From contig NC_080574.1 in assembly GCF_029962835.1 (NCBI RefSeq), positions 38,259,501 to 38,323,500 on the forward strand: a stretch of 64,000 bases of DNA. The letters run 5' to 3'. This DNA is from Magnolia sinica (Eukaryota; Streptophyta; Magnoliopsida; Magnoliales; Magnoliaceae). This document shows positions 34,122 to 44,480 of this stretch, in pieces. The stretch's first letter is position 1. The number at the start of each line of letters is the position of its first letter. Position numbers and translations under genes: made by a program. The notes under the pieces were generated by a model. It ran no database searches, had not been told where the DNA came from, and worked only from the letters and a program-made list of their open reading frames with translations.

Positions 34122-35248
34122 TTGGGGGTACGATACGACTACCACAATCCATGTCTGCTACAATAGGTCAGGCTTCAAAACTTATGAAGATGTGACTAAT
34201 GGTTAAGAAGTTCAAATGGTAATGAAGTCCAACTGAACGTCATGGGCAAAGGAACCATGAAACTGGTGTTTACCTCTAGTAAGAAGGTGATCTTGACTAA
34301 TTTGTTACACGTCACAGACATGAGGCAAAACTTAGTTTCTAAGAATCTTTTGGGAAAACCTAAAATATGCGTAATGTATGAATCAGTCAAGCTAATTCTG
34401 TCAAAGAATTGGGACTTTGTTAAAAAAGAATATACTTGTAACGGGATGATTAAGTTTTCTTTAAATGAAAGTAACACTTCTATGTATATAGTTGAATTTA
34501 TAGCATTATAAAATGGTAGATTGGCACATATAGAATATGGTACCTTAAAATTCATGACTAAGAATGGCCTAATCTCATACATTGATAATAAGAACGATAA
34601 ATATGAAGTGTGCATATAGCCCAAAATGATAAATAAACCGTTTCTAAGTATTGAGAGATCATCTCAAGTATTGGATCATGTGCATACTGATATCTATGAG
34701 TTGAACGGCATTCTTACTCATGAAGGTAGAATATACTTTATAACCCTTATTGATGATTGCTCTAGATACGTATATGTATACCTACTATGGAACAAAGATG
34801 AAGCAATGAATATGTTCAACGTATATAAAGCAGAAGTAGCAAATTAATTCAATAAGAAAATAAAAATTCTCCACAGTGATAGAGGGGGAGAATACTTCTT
34901 AGGTGAATTCTCTAACTTTTATGAAGAACACGGCTTAGTACACCAGTGCACTGCACCATATAGCCACAATAAAACAGTGTAACATAAAGAAAGAATAAGA
35001 CCTTAGTAGAGATGGTCAACTCAATGCTAATACAAGAAAAGTTTCCACTAAGTTTATGGGGTGAAGCATTGCTTGCAGCATGCCACATCCTAAATATGAT
35101 TCCATCTAAGAAAGGAAAAACTTCACCATATGAGGTATAGAAAAGTAAGAAACCAAACCTAAGGTATCTTAAAGTGTGGGGGTGTCTCCCGTATTGTAAG
35201 ACACCTTATCCCAAAAAAATCAAGTTAGGACCCAGAGCTATCAAGCGT
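34122..35248 (+). pseudogene. Copia protease and integrase N-half (element B)
   Basis: YDTTTIHVC at about 34,132-34,158 sits where the protease has D-S-G-A-T-x-H-V-C, so the active-site triad is altered to D-T-T-T. LHVTDMRQNLVSKNLL follows. The integrase core is at 34,626-34,847 (HVHTDIYELNG, LIDDCSRYVYVYLL) and on to HSDRGGEYF after a stop; the glutamate region (about 34,970-35,000) is degraded. The reading is cut at 35,248 by element C and continues at 41,863. Confidence 0.75.
35244..35248 (+). repeat. Target duplication of element C, left
   Basis: AGCGT, against AGTGT at 41,863-41,867 (4 of 5). The integrase reading of B resumes across the two. Confidence 0.7.
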
Positions 35249-35462
35249 TGTAAAGTTTTGGAATGGTTGTATTCAATGTATATTCACAAAGGAGATGATA
35301 CATACATATACTAGGTAGCCAATCTCACATGATCGTATCGGAGGTAAAGAACAAGGTAACATATTCTGTTACCAACTATACATAGCAACTAGAAAGCAGA
35401 AATCCTATAACCATGGGAGAGAAATCAAGAAAGGATATGTGTATAATGTACAGTTGTTAACA
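35249..35462 (-). repeat. 3' LTR of element C (214 bp)
   Basis: Plus-strand text TGTAAAGTTTTGGAATGG .. CAGTTGTTAACA. Same length as the other LTR. Confidence 0.9.
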
Positions 35463-35638
35463 CTCCCCCTCAAGTTGGAGTATGAACATTATGAATATCC
35501 AACTTGTGAAGAAGATGGAGAAACTGTGAACATCCGAGTGGTTTGGTAAAAATGTCTGCTAGTTAATCTGTGGTAGAAACATAAGCAGTCTAAATTAAAC
35601 TAGCTCTAATCTTCTCATGAATAAGATGACAATCTAAC

Positions 35639-36726
35639 TGTAAATGTTATTGTGTAAACCTAGCACCCGTTGTATTGTCAAATTTTGTTGTGCCAAACCA
35701 TTTAGTACTTGCATCATGCTTTGAGTTGAAGTGATCAGGTTCGTACACTTCAAAGTTCTCTGGATCTTCATCAAACTTGCTTACATCTTCAAGTTGAAGT
35801 GAAGAGTGTTGAAGATCATGATTTCAAGATCAAATTCAAGAAGTTAAGTTCAAGTTTGAAGTTCAACTGTTAAAGACTTAAGAACTCAAGCTTAACTCAA
35901 GATCAAGTTCAAGAGATCAAACTCAAGCTTCAAGTATCATAAGATATCAAGATTCGGAAGCGAATGATGTTTCATTTGTTCATACTCATAAACAGGTTTG
36001 GATGACCTTAGATTGACCCTAGGTTGTGTCATGTTCATTGCATATTCTTTGTGGGTCATTTCATATGTTTATAAGTACATTTACATTCTGTATATCTTTT
36101 TGGTTTTGAGGTTGTGCTAGAAAAATCTCTTTTAGTTTGTCTGAGGTGATCCAGGAAATCTCAGAGTGTGGGGTTTTTGAAATTGTGTAAGCCTAATCAA
36201 AGACACAATTGTGAAGGTTTTAAGGTGAACCTTTAAAAACCTTTTTCATAGTAAATGCTAATATCCTAAGGGAGTGGATATTAGGAGTGGAGTAGTTGTG
36301 TGGCTGTTTTCTAACAGTTGGTGTATACATAAGCGAACCACTATAATTTTTGGTGTTGTGGTGGATGATTGAATGTGCCTATGTGTGTGAATGGTGTAAT
36401 TTATTTTATACACTTGTGAGAATGTTGTAATAACTTAGTTTATTTACTTTGCTATTTCCTTTTCCTCTTTATTGGTTTGGGTTTTTGATACTTACAAACG
36501 TTCTAGTAAGGTTATCCTGCCATAAGCCTTTAGTTTTTGGTATTAGGTTGTCCTTAGAACTAAGTTTGTATCAACCTCTCAATACTAACATATATATTTG
36601 AGGTTGCTATTTACTTGTGCTTCTGTATTATTTGATTGTGCTATCTTGTTTTAAATTTCGCATTTAATTTTTATTTTGGCATTGTCTTATTCACCCCCCT
36701 CTAGGACGTGTAGCTTGGCCTTTTCA
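35639..36726 (+). mobile_element. Solo LTR E (1,088 bp), SIRE-like copia, nested in C
   Basis: TG at 35,639 and CA at 36,726, with flanking CTAAC (35,634-35,638) and CTAGC (36,727-36,731), a 5-bp target duplication with one mismatch. Excising it rejoins the RNase H tail of C (..TKYLEL with DCHLIHEK..). It contains TAAGCGAACCACTATAA and a 3' TTCACCCCCCTCTAGGAC, phrases shared with the solo LTR at 11.2-12.8 kb. Confidence 0.75.
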
Positions 36727-36731
36727 CTAGC

Positions 36732-37485
36732 TCTAAATATTTAGTTCGCTCATGAAAAACTGGATTGGCAGCAATATGTAAAGTTGCCTTATTATCACGA
36801 TATAGGACTATTGGCTGTGGATGAGAAACTTGTAACTCATTAAGAAGATAACGGATCCATGTAAGTTCACAGCTAGTAGTAGCCATGGAATGATACTCGG
36901 CTTCAGCCGAGGAGCGAGACACAGTCGTTTGCTTTTTGGTTTTTCGAGAGAGTAAAAATCTCCAAGCCTGGTGTAAAACCCTGTGGTGGAGTGTCGTGTC
37001 GTGTCATCAGACAACTTGCCCAATCTGAATCGCAATAGCCCATAAGAGAGAGAACTTGTGGCTGAATATAAAAGTCCTTGACCAAGAGAACTCTTATGGT
37101 AACGAAGCACTCGCATGGCTGCATCCAAGTGAGGTTTTTGAGGTGCATGCATGAATTGCATCAAAGTATGAACCGCAAACATAATATTCGGATGAGTGAT
37201 AGTAAGATAAATAAGACGCCCCACTGAGCAATGATAAAAGGAAGGATCTTGGAGGAGTTGACCTTTCTTATTAGATAGTTTCAATTGTTGCTCCATAGGA
37301 AAATCTGTAGGGCGAGATCCAAGAAGACCCGCATCAGATAGAATATACAAGGTATACTTTCTCTGTGATATGAAAATACCCTATTTAGAATGCGCCACTT
37401 CAATCCTAAGAAAGTACTTAAGTTGCCCAAGGTCTTTTATGTGAAAACGATCTTGAAGGAAACCCTTAAAATGGGTAATGGCTAA
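36732..37485 (-). pseudogene. Copia reverse transcriptase end and RNase H (element C)
   Basis: Minus-strand reading from 37,485 downward: KDLGQLKYFLRIEV, a stop, then SQRKYTLYILSDAGLLG, PMEQQLKLS, YHCSVGRLIYLTITHPNI, the RNase H motif SRSSAEAEYHSMA and finally NPVFHERTKYLEL at the junction with solo LTR E. The remaining tail (HLIHEK, LADIFTKPLG) lies at 35,476-35,633. One frame change near 37,000 and several stops. The family and order are unambiguous. Confidence 0.85.
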
Positions 37486-37791
37486 TGTGAGACCTGTATC
37501 CTAGTCTGTACCATTCTATAAACTCCCGTAGTCCTCCCGGTCGAATTCCGGCAAACCGCGACCTGTAATCGGTATTTTCGCATGACCTTAAGTCGCATCA
37601 TGAATATTTGAGTCAGCTCGACTCGAAACTTGTACCCTAGCCACCGCGCTGTCGCCGCCGTTTAAGAGAATCTCTACCAAATGTCAAATCAATCCCATCA
37701 ATCAACCAAGTACAACACCTATCCCTCTCTCACCCAAAGTCAAAGTAACCCATACCTAGTTAAGTACACCCATTCCTCTCACTCTTACATC

Positions 37792-37795
<4 letters not shown>

Positions 37796-37839
<44 letters not shown>

Positions 37840-37883
37840 CTCAAACCATTTTCTCAGGCAACATAAGAGAGAGAGAGAGAGCC
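37796..37883. repeat. (CT)n and (GA)n microsatellites
   Basis: (CT)n at about 37,796-37,834 and (GA)n at 37,868-37,881, in opposite sense 35 bp apart, able to form a hairpin. Confidence 0.85.
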
Positions 37884-38069
37884 AAAATCCAAGCTTCCAT
37901 GAAAAGAGCCAAGTATGGCCCACTCCCTACTACTCTATTTCCCATCTCCACCCTTCAATGTTCATCTTCCACCATCAAAGGGAAAGCCTATTATCTAAGG
38001 AGTCTACAGAGCCTAGAAGAAATGGAATCGGTGGGTGATCCACCATTGATTTTTATTTGAGGGCCCACT

Positions 38070-39240
38070 TATGATGGGACCCACTTTGATGTATGTGTTG
38101 TAATTTAGGAGGGGCCCATAGTGGCGGGGTCCCTCCACTACATCGTCTCTCTCTCTCTCTATCTCTCTTTCTCTCCCTCTCTTTCATTTCTTGATGGTGA
38201 TGTGGCCGTGTGGCCCACCCGAATGGATCCCACCATGATGAATGTATTTTATCCATGGCATTCACCAAGTGGGTCCACCTCGTAGTCCGTTTGGATGGAC
38301 CTGATTGGAGGAAAAACACAAATATAATCTAATCTAAAACCAGTGGGCCATGCCAATATGGACCCACCTGGTTCATGTATTCTATCCAGGACATCCGTGG
38401 CCCACCACGATGTATGTGTAAACCCACACTGTCCAAACCCCTGGACGGTGGGACCCTCTAGGATGGATGTGTTTCAATGCACACCGTCCGTCTAGCATCC
38501 ATCTGCTAGACACTGGACCTCTTTAAAAAAAAAGTAAATAAATTATTATTATAATAATATAATATATATATATATATTATATACGTGGGGGCCCCATGTG
38601 GGACCCACGTTGATGTATTTATTATATATGTGTGTGTGTGTGTGTGTGTGGTGGGCCCCATGTGGGACCCACGTAGATGTATTTTCATCTGCACCGTCCC
38701 TTCTGGATGGTGCTTGTGAAACCCAACATGATGTATGTAAATATCCAGACTGTCCATCCATTCTCCTGGACTGGTGGGCCACACGTGTGGACCCACCTTT
38801 AATTTATGCGTATCATCTATGCTGTCCATCTGGACGGCGGGTCCCACGCAGCCGTCCAGCTGCTGTATCAGCGGCAATAAGTTCTATGGGCCCTACCTTG
38901 ATATATGTGTTTTGTATCCACACCATCCAGATCTGGACGGTGTTGTGTGTGCTGGCCGTGATGTATGGGTCTGATCCACACCGTCTAGCACTTTAGACAG
39001 TGGGGCCCACTTACATATGTGATGTATATCTAGTCCGTTGATTTCAGCTGGACATGGGACTCCCACCACATGATGTATGTGTTTTCAACCACGCTGTCCA
39101 TCTGATTTCTGGATGAGTGAGGGCCCATCTAGATGTATATATTTTGTATTCACACCATCTATTCACGTGGCCCCCACATGATGTACGTGTTTTATCTAAG
39201 TTATCCATCGATGGGCCCATTTGAAATGAGCAGGACCCAG
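38070..39240 (+). repeat. Tandem GGGCCCAC..GATGTATGTG units inside LTR D
   Basis: About 15-17 degenerate direct units of 50-90 bp, each combining a GTGGGACCCAC-like phrase, TGATGTATGTGTTT and ATCCACACCGTCCATC with GGACGGTGG. The unit is nearly the terminal repeat of the foldback MITEs seen throughout the window. It also contains (CT)n (38,142-38,170) and (TG)n (about 38,629-38,650) runs. Confidence 0.65.
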
Positions 39241-39254
39241 CCCATTGAGATGCA

Positions 39255-39565
39255 TTTGAGGCCCAGGTAAGAGGCCCACTATGTATGTGTGAGGCCCACT
39301 AATGTGTGTGAGGCCCACCTATTGTATATGAGGCTAGTGTTTGAGGTCTGATGAGATGTACACGCGGCCCAAGTGATGAGGCTCATGGTGGTGTATTTGA
39401 GGCACAGATATCCGGCCCGATGTGATGTTTATATGGCCCATGTGGTGAGGCCCAATGTGATGCATATGTGACCCATGAGTGAGGCCCATCGTGATGAGCC
39501 CTTGAGTGAGGCCCATTGTGATGCATATTAGGCCCTTGTGTGAGGCCATGGGCCCACTATATGTT
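39255..39565 (+). repeat. TGAGGCCCA tandem minisatellite
   Basis: About a dozen degenerate units of 20-40 bp with the core TGAGGCCCA followed by TGTGATGCATATG-like text. Confidence 0.6.
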
Positions 39566-39670
39566 TGGCTCTATGTGGGCCACTCCTTAGGAACAATGTT
39601 GGTTAAATGTTCACATTGATGGGCAATGATGATTAAATGTCCACATTGTGACCTTCCCTTAGGAAATTTA

Positions 39671-39774
39671 TTAGGCCGATTGTCGAGGCCGATTATCAAT
39701 GCCAATTATCAAGGCTGATTATCGATGCTGATTATCGAGGCCGATCATCGATGCCGGTTATTGATACCAATTAT
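39671..39774 (+). repeat. 13-bp minisatellite
   Basis: About eight units of GAGGCCGATTATC type (variants AATGCCAATTATC, GATGCTGATTATC). Confidence 0.8.
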
Positions 39775-41369
39775 GAGTATATGACAACATAGCATCATGA
39801 TACATGCCCATACGCATCATCTGCATGTTTGTTATGAGATGTGGTTGGCCATTGCATATGCCATAGGGCGGGTTGCTTATTAAACTCCTCGATAGGCGGA
39901 GTCGTCCCACATGAGCGTACGGTATGCGTAGGATTGATGCATGATTGGACTGTATGACTCATGTATTTCACATTTTGAGATATAGCTACCATAAGCCCTA
40001 GCAATATCAGGGTCATAGCCTCCATAGGCATATCTGGATGGTCAGATGGGACACCGAAAATCTTTTTTCTACATGGGGTGTCATACATGTCCCTGGGTGA
40101 AAGTCCCTAAACCTTCGTAGCCAGGAGACGCTCCAACGTCTAAACCAAGTGGATACATGAGCGCCCAAGTGCCGAATACTAGTAGGTCGTGTCTCCCACT
40201 GTGTCGTGGTCGGTTGAAAGGAGGTGTAGCCTTACCTGCCTGAGGGTAGGGGGCATAGCTAAGCTGAGTTTAACCAGCTCATAAATGGTCCATTATTAAC
40301 ATACTGGGTAGATATTGGCTGACTACTGGCCAGGCGGATAGTGAAGTCTTTTTCACTTGCATAGTTGCGCGTCCAATGGGCAGCGTTTGCGTGTAGAGTG
40401 TACTAAACTCCGGTGATGATCCCAGAGATGTACAGTACTGATATGTGGACTTATATACTCAATATTTTTCTCATACATTCATTCATTCACTATCCACTCG
40501 GGTTGGTGGTGCGCAACTAATTATTATGTACCTTCGCAATGGCCAAGATTTTGGTTGGGGCACGCGAATAACCTGAGATCAGGAGTTTATCACATTAAGT
40601 CTGGCTATCTAAATTTAGGTATAAGACTGGTTTAGATAGAAGTCCCTTGTGATGGACCCCATAGCCTGCGATACTATGTACCATCATCCCAACTTTACAC
40701 TCCAGCTTGGTCATTACATTTGCACCGCATATTGCATTGCATTCTCAGTATATGATATTTTGCTTACTATGTCTCTGCATTACATAGCAGATTTACATTG
40801 CTTCCTCAGTATAAGATATTGGTTTATTACGTCTTGCATCACATAGCCTGGATAAGGCTGATGGTATTTATAGACTTACCAGTATGTTTCCGCATTACTC
40901 TGATATTGTACGATTTTTGGATTGCCAGTATTTCCACTTACTCTGATATTTATATGCTTAGCACGTGTATCGCACACACTTATACCACCCTCTAAGCCTT
41001 TTGTAAGCTTATCCACGATAGATGCGTGTAGGTGACGTTAGGTTGCAGCAACGTTGAGCTTGGAGCATGTAGCGGTCTTCTGGAGCTTTGATTTTTTATA
41101 TATGTATTTCCCTTTCAGCATTATATTCAGCTATTTATATTAGTGGATATGTGATGATGATGTTGCCTTTGTGATTTGGGTAAACTTGTGGTTATGCTTA
41201 TTACGAGTTAAATGTACGTTGGAAAATCTTCCTTATAGGATCCCAAGATCGGAATCTGGCATATGGGCGCTGGGAGCCGAGGATGGGGTACTACGGAGGT
41301 TGTCGGCACTGGATTCAACGATCGAAAATTTTGTGAGCCCAGTTTCCGAGTTTGGGGCGTGACAGCTGA

Positions 41370-41648
41370 AGAGTCATTGCCTGCTATGATGATATCGTCC
41401 ACATAGACTAGGACAACAGTGAATAAGGCACCTCTTTTCCAAGTGAATAAGGAATAATTAACCATGGAAGGCCTGAAACCAGCATCTTAAAGGGTGGAGG
41501 GACACTCACACCTTAAATAGGTTGGGCTTGATTTCCTAATCCTTGGGTCGGACCTGATTTTCCTAACCCCCTGTAGGAGAATAGTATATTAGCGAGACAT
41601 ATTTGCTGCTCTCGAGATTCGAACTTATGACCTTCCGCTTTGATACCG
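41370..41648 (-). pseudogene. Element C 5' remnant: reverse transcriptase core and primer site
   Basis: Minus strand: primer site at 41,634-41,648, about 170 bp of noncoding leader, then a short reading ending in LVYVDDIIIAGNDSSA (Y-V-D-D at 41,394-41,405, intact). Everything normally between the leader and this point (gag, protease, integrase, fingers of the reverse transcriptase) is absent. Confidence 0.75.
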
Positions 41649-41862
41649 TGTAAAGTTTTGGAATGACTATATTCAATATATATTCACAAAGGAGATGATA
41701 CATACATAGACTGGGTAGCCAATCCCACACGATCGGATGAGAGGTAAAGAATAAAGTAATAGATTTTGTTACCAACTATACATATCAACTAGAAAACAGA
41801 AATCCCATAACTATGGGAGAGAAATAAGGAAATGATCTGTGTATAATGTACAACTGTTAACA
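41649..41862 (-). repeat. 5' LTR of element C (214 bp)
   Basis: Plus-strand text TGTAAAGTTTTGGAATGAC .. CAACTGTTAACA, followed by AGTGT and the continuation of element B. Confidence 0.9.
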
Positions 41863-43045
41863 AGTGTGCTTTTGTAAGGTATGCACAAAATAGCAAAGCG
41901 TACAGACTCTTAAACTTAAGAGTCTAACACTATCATAGAATTAAGAGAAGATGAGTTTTTTGAGAACTCACTATCCTTGAAGTCAAAGGATAATGAAATC
42001 CAAACTCTTAGAAGTGAACTAGTGAGTAAAGTTACACAAGATGTTGAATCTTCAAGTGAACATTGTAGAAGCCAGCGGGTGAGGGTAGAGAAGAGTCTTG
42101 ACCCTGAATAGATAAACTCTCAACGTATCTTTCTTCATCTCATAAAAGGTGATAGAAAGAATATTATTAGGAATATACTTATAGTAATGACTATAAAAGA
42201 TAACCCTAAAACCTTTAATGGGATTATGTCTTTTAGAGACTCAGCTTTTTAGAAGAAAGACATCGATGATAAGATATAATCGATATTGTTAAATCAAACA
42301 TGAGAACTTGTAAACTTACCTCCAGGTTCTAAACTCATAGGATATAAGTATGTATTTATGAAGAAATACCATACTGATGGTACTATCCAAATATTTAAAG
42401 GTAGATTAGTAGCTAAGGGGTTCAAACAAAAAGAAGTATTAGATTATTTTAACACATATTCTCTAGTAGCTAGAATAACATCCATTATGATTTTATTTGT
42501 GATAGCATACATACATCATCTTTACATCCATCAAATGGATATAAAGACAACTTTTCTGAATGATGACCTTAATAAGGAAGTATACATGGAATAACCCAAA
42601 GGGTTCATTCTACTAAAAAATGAGAAGAAAGTTTATAAGTTGATAAAATCTTTGTATAGACTACAACAAGTACCCAAACAGTGTCACAAGAAGATTGATT
42701 TAACAATATTATGTCATGGTTTCATGCATAATCTCATTGACAAATGCATATATTCTAAAGTAAATTGTAACTATATAACTATTATTTTTTTATATATTGA
42801 TGACATGTTAATAATAAGTAATAAAATGGAATGTGTAACTGGAACAAAAAAGTTTGTCTTCCATATTCAATTATCTTAGATAAGTTGATAACATCATAGA
42901 TATCAAAATTAAGAAACTTAGTGGGGGTTATGTGTTATGTTAGTCTCATTACATTGATAAGCTACTAAACAAGTTTAACCATCTAAAAATAAAAGAGACA
43001 AAAACTACAGTTAATCTAAGTATCAAGCTAAATTAAATTAACAGA
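41863..43045 (+). pseudogene. Element B integrase end and reverse transcriptase
   Basis: After the C insertion the text resumes with RYAQNSKAYRLLNL, a linker region, then PGSKLIGYKYVFMKKYHTDG, GRLVAKGFKQK, QMDIKTTFLNDDLNKEVYME, a stop, KSLYRLQQVPKQCHKK and LYIDDMLIISNK (Y-I-D-D at 42,793-42,804, intact). It degrades after about 42,880 and is cut at 43,045 by element F. The longest surviving frames are 78-79 codons. Confidence 0.82.
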
Positions 43046-43190
43046 CACTACCAAAAAATCGAGCAAAGGCTACGGACTTTGAAAGTTTTTGGCTACGGAT
43101 TTAATCTGTAGCAATATTGCTATAGATTTAATCTGTAGCTAAAGCCTGATATGTCTGTAGCTAAAACGTATCCCCTCCTAATAACCTTAA
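43046..43190. repeat. Left terminal and subterminal repeats of F
   Basis: GGCTACGGA at about 43,068 and 43,091, and CTGTAGC at about 43,106, 43,133 and 43,158, in both orientations. In CACTA elements such arrays bind the element-encoded TNPA-type protein. Confidence 0.75.
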
Positions 43191-43487
43191 CGGTGCTTAA
43201 AAGGCTCCATGGGACCCATTAGAATATATGTGTTTGACCTAAGCCGCTATCAATTCTGATATATAATTTCAGTAGATGAGCCCAAAACTTATGTAGATTA
43301 AAGGTCAAAGTGGACCACACCATACAAAATAATAAAAATTAAATCTTTATTGTTAATTTGTTGTGTGGTCTTCTTACTGCTTCGATCCGACTCATTTTTT
43401 TGTATCAACACTTAAAATAAGACTTTAAAATTAATGGATGGAGGAGATAAATAAAATACATCACGATGGGCCCCACCATCCTAAAAT
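43187..43487. mobile_element. Foldback MITE inside F
   Basis: The left arm AAAAGGCTCCATGGGACCCA, continuing ATATATGTGTTTGACC, is mirrored by ATACATCACGATGGGCCCC. About 300 bp, noncoding. Confidence 0.6.
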
Positions 43488-43489
43488 CC

Positions 43490-44480
43490 AATGTCCAAAT
43501 GGGCCGTCCGTCCCGCGCCCCTGAAACGCGCCCTCTTAAAAACTGAAACACGCCTCTCCCAAATCAGTCATTTCTCCCGTGCGCAGCAGCCTCCCAGAAC
43601 CCATCTCTAAATCTCTCTTCCTCTCTCTGATCTCTCCACCCACCTCGAGCTCTCTCTCGCAGCCTCTCCCTCCTCTGTCTCTCTGTATCTCTGTTCCTCT
43701 CTCTCTGAACTCTCAGGTGGATCGCTGCCAAACGCCCTACCCACGCCGTGAGGGATAGGGATTTGGGGACAGTGAGGTATCTCTCTCTCTCAATCTTTCT
43801 CAATCTCAATACCGATTTGGGGATTCCCGTTCCAAAAATTTGCTCAAGCCCAAAAAGACTGGCATCGTTGTTGATTCCATGGGTTTTTCAGATTTGGATT
43901 TGCCTCATATCCATGGGTTTATGGATGTATGAATTTGGCAAATCCCCAACAAAAAACAAACATGGGAGATTTTAAATCCATGGATTCCTAAATCCTTGCT
44001 CCTAATCCCTCACCTCAAATGGCTCCTGTTTTTTGCAGCAAAGGTATGTCAATACGGACCTCTAGTCCTGGGGTTTTTTTTATATTTTATATATTTTTTT
44101 TTAATTCAGTTATAGTGTAGGAGGCAGAGGCTTTATTGTTAAGTTAATCTACTCACTACTCTTCTATTTTGTGCTATTACAACCAGAGCAGAGCTTTCTC
44201 TTTTGGTTCTATATTCAATTTGGGTTTGTTTGGATTCCACCATTTTTTATGGTTTTGCAATCTGCCTTGGGTTTGTTTGGATTCCACCATCCGATTCTAC
44301 AGTAATGTTCTGGCTCTAGGGATGGGTATTACATTACTCTTCAATGGCCATCTTGAAAACTCCATTAATCTTAAATGGTTGTTACCATCCGATTCGAAGC
44401 ATAAAAAATGGATGGCTATGTTCATTTATAATAAAAAGCAAATTAAGTAATCCATATAGATGATGACTGATGATCAAAGA
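43490..44480 (+). other. GC-rich 5'-UTR-like segment of F
   Basis: 43,500-43,790 is unusually C/T- and G-rich, with CTCTCTC runs, a possible splice donor (AGTGAGGTATCT) and then intron-like T-rich text. It resembles a plant 5' untranslated exon, possibly that of the captured gene or of a lost transposase gene. A 23-bp phrase including TTTGTTTGGATTCCACCAT is repeated at about 44,220 and 44,268. No protein recognised. Confidence 0.35.

Larger units (their letters stand above)
37486..41364 (+). mobile_element. Solo LTR D (3,879 bp), probably Ty3/gypsy Del/Tekay-like, nested in C
   Basis: Starts TGTGAGACCTGTATCC and ends GAGTTTGGGGCGTGACA. Flanking GCTAA (37,481-37,485) and GCTGA (41,365-41,369) agree at 4 of 5, and the reverse transcriptase of C reads on across the gap (after YVDDIIIAGND). 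Very long LTRs with a GCGTGACA-type end are typical of Del/Tekay gypsy elements; that assignment is from memory. No second LTR or protein is present. The interior holds several tandem arrays. Confidence 0.7.
35249..41862 (-). mobile_element. Ty1/copia element C (antisense), nested in B
   Basis: Two 214-bp LTRs (35,249-35,462 and 41,649-41,862) have TG..CA ends and about 26 differences by hand count. On the minus strand the primer site follows the 5' LTR at 41,634-41,648 (GGTATCAAAGC, close to the tRNA-Met type). A polypurine tract (GAGGGGGAG, about 35,463-35,473) precedes the 3' LTR. Only part of reverse transcriptase and RNase H remain; gag, protease and integrase are deleted. Two solo LTRs, D and E, are inserted in it. 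Confidence 0.88.

Noticed and set aside
35639..35720. Copia RNase H text (..TKFDNTTGAR..) read through the start of solo LTR E
   Set aside because: It looked like RNase H at first, but the LTR boundary with TG and the CTARC duplication explains the junction better.
39255..39774. CRISPR-like array of short repeats in LTR D
   Set aside because: Units are degenerate and contiguous with no unique spacers, and this is a plant nuclear context.
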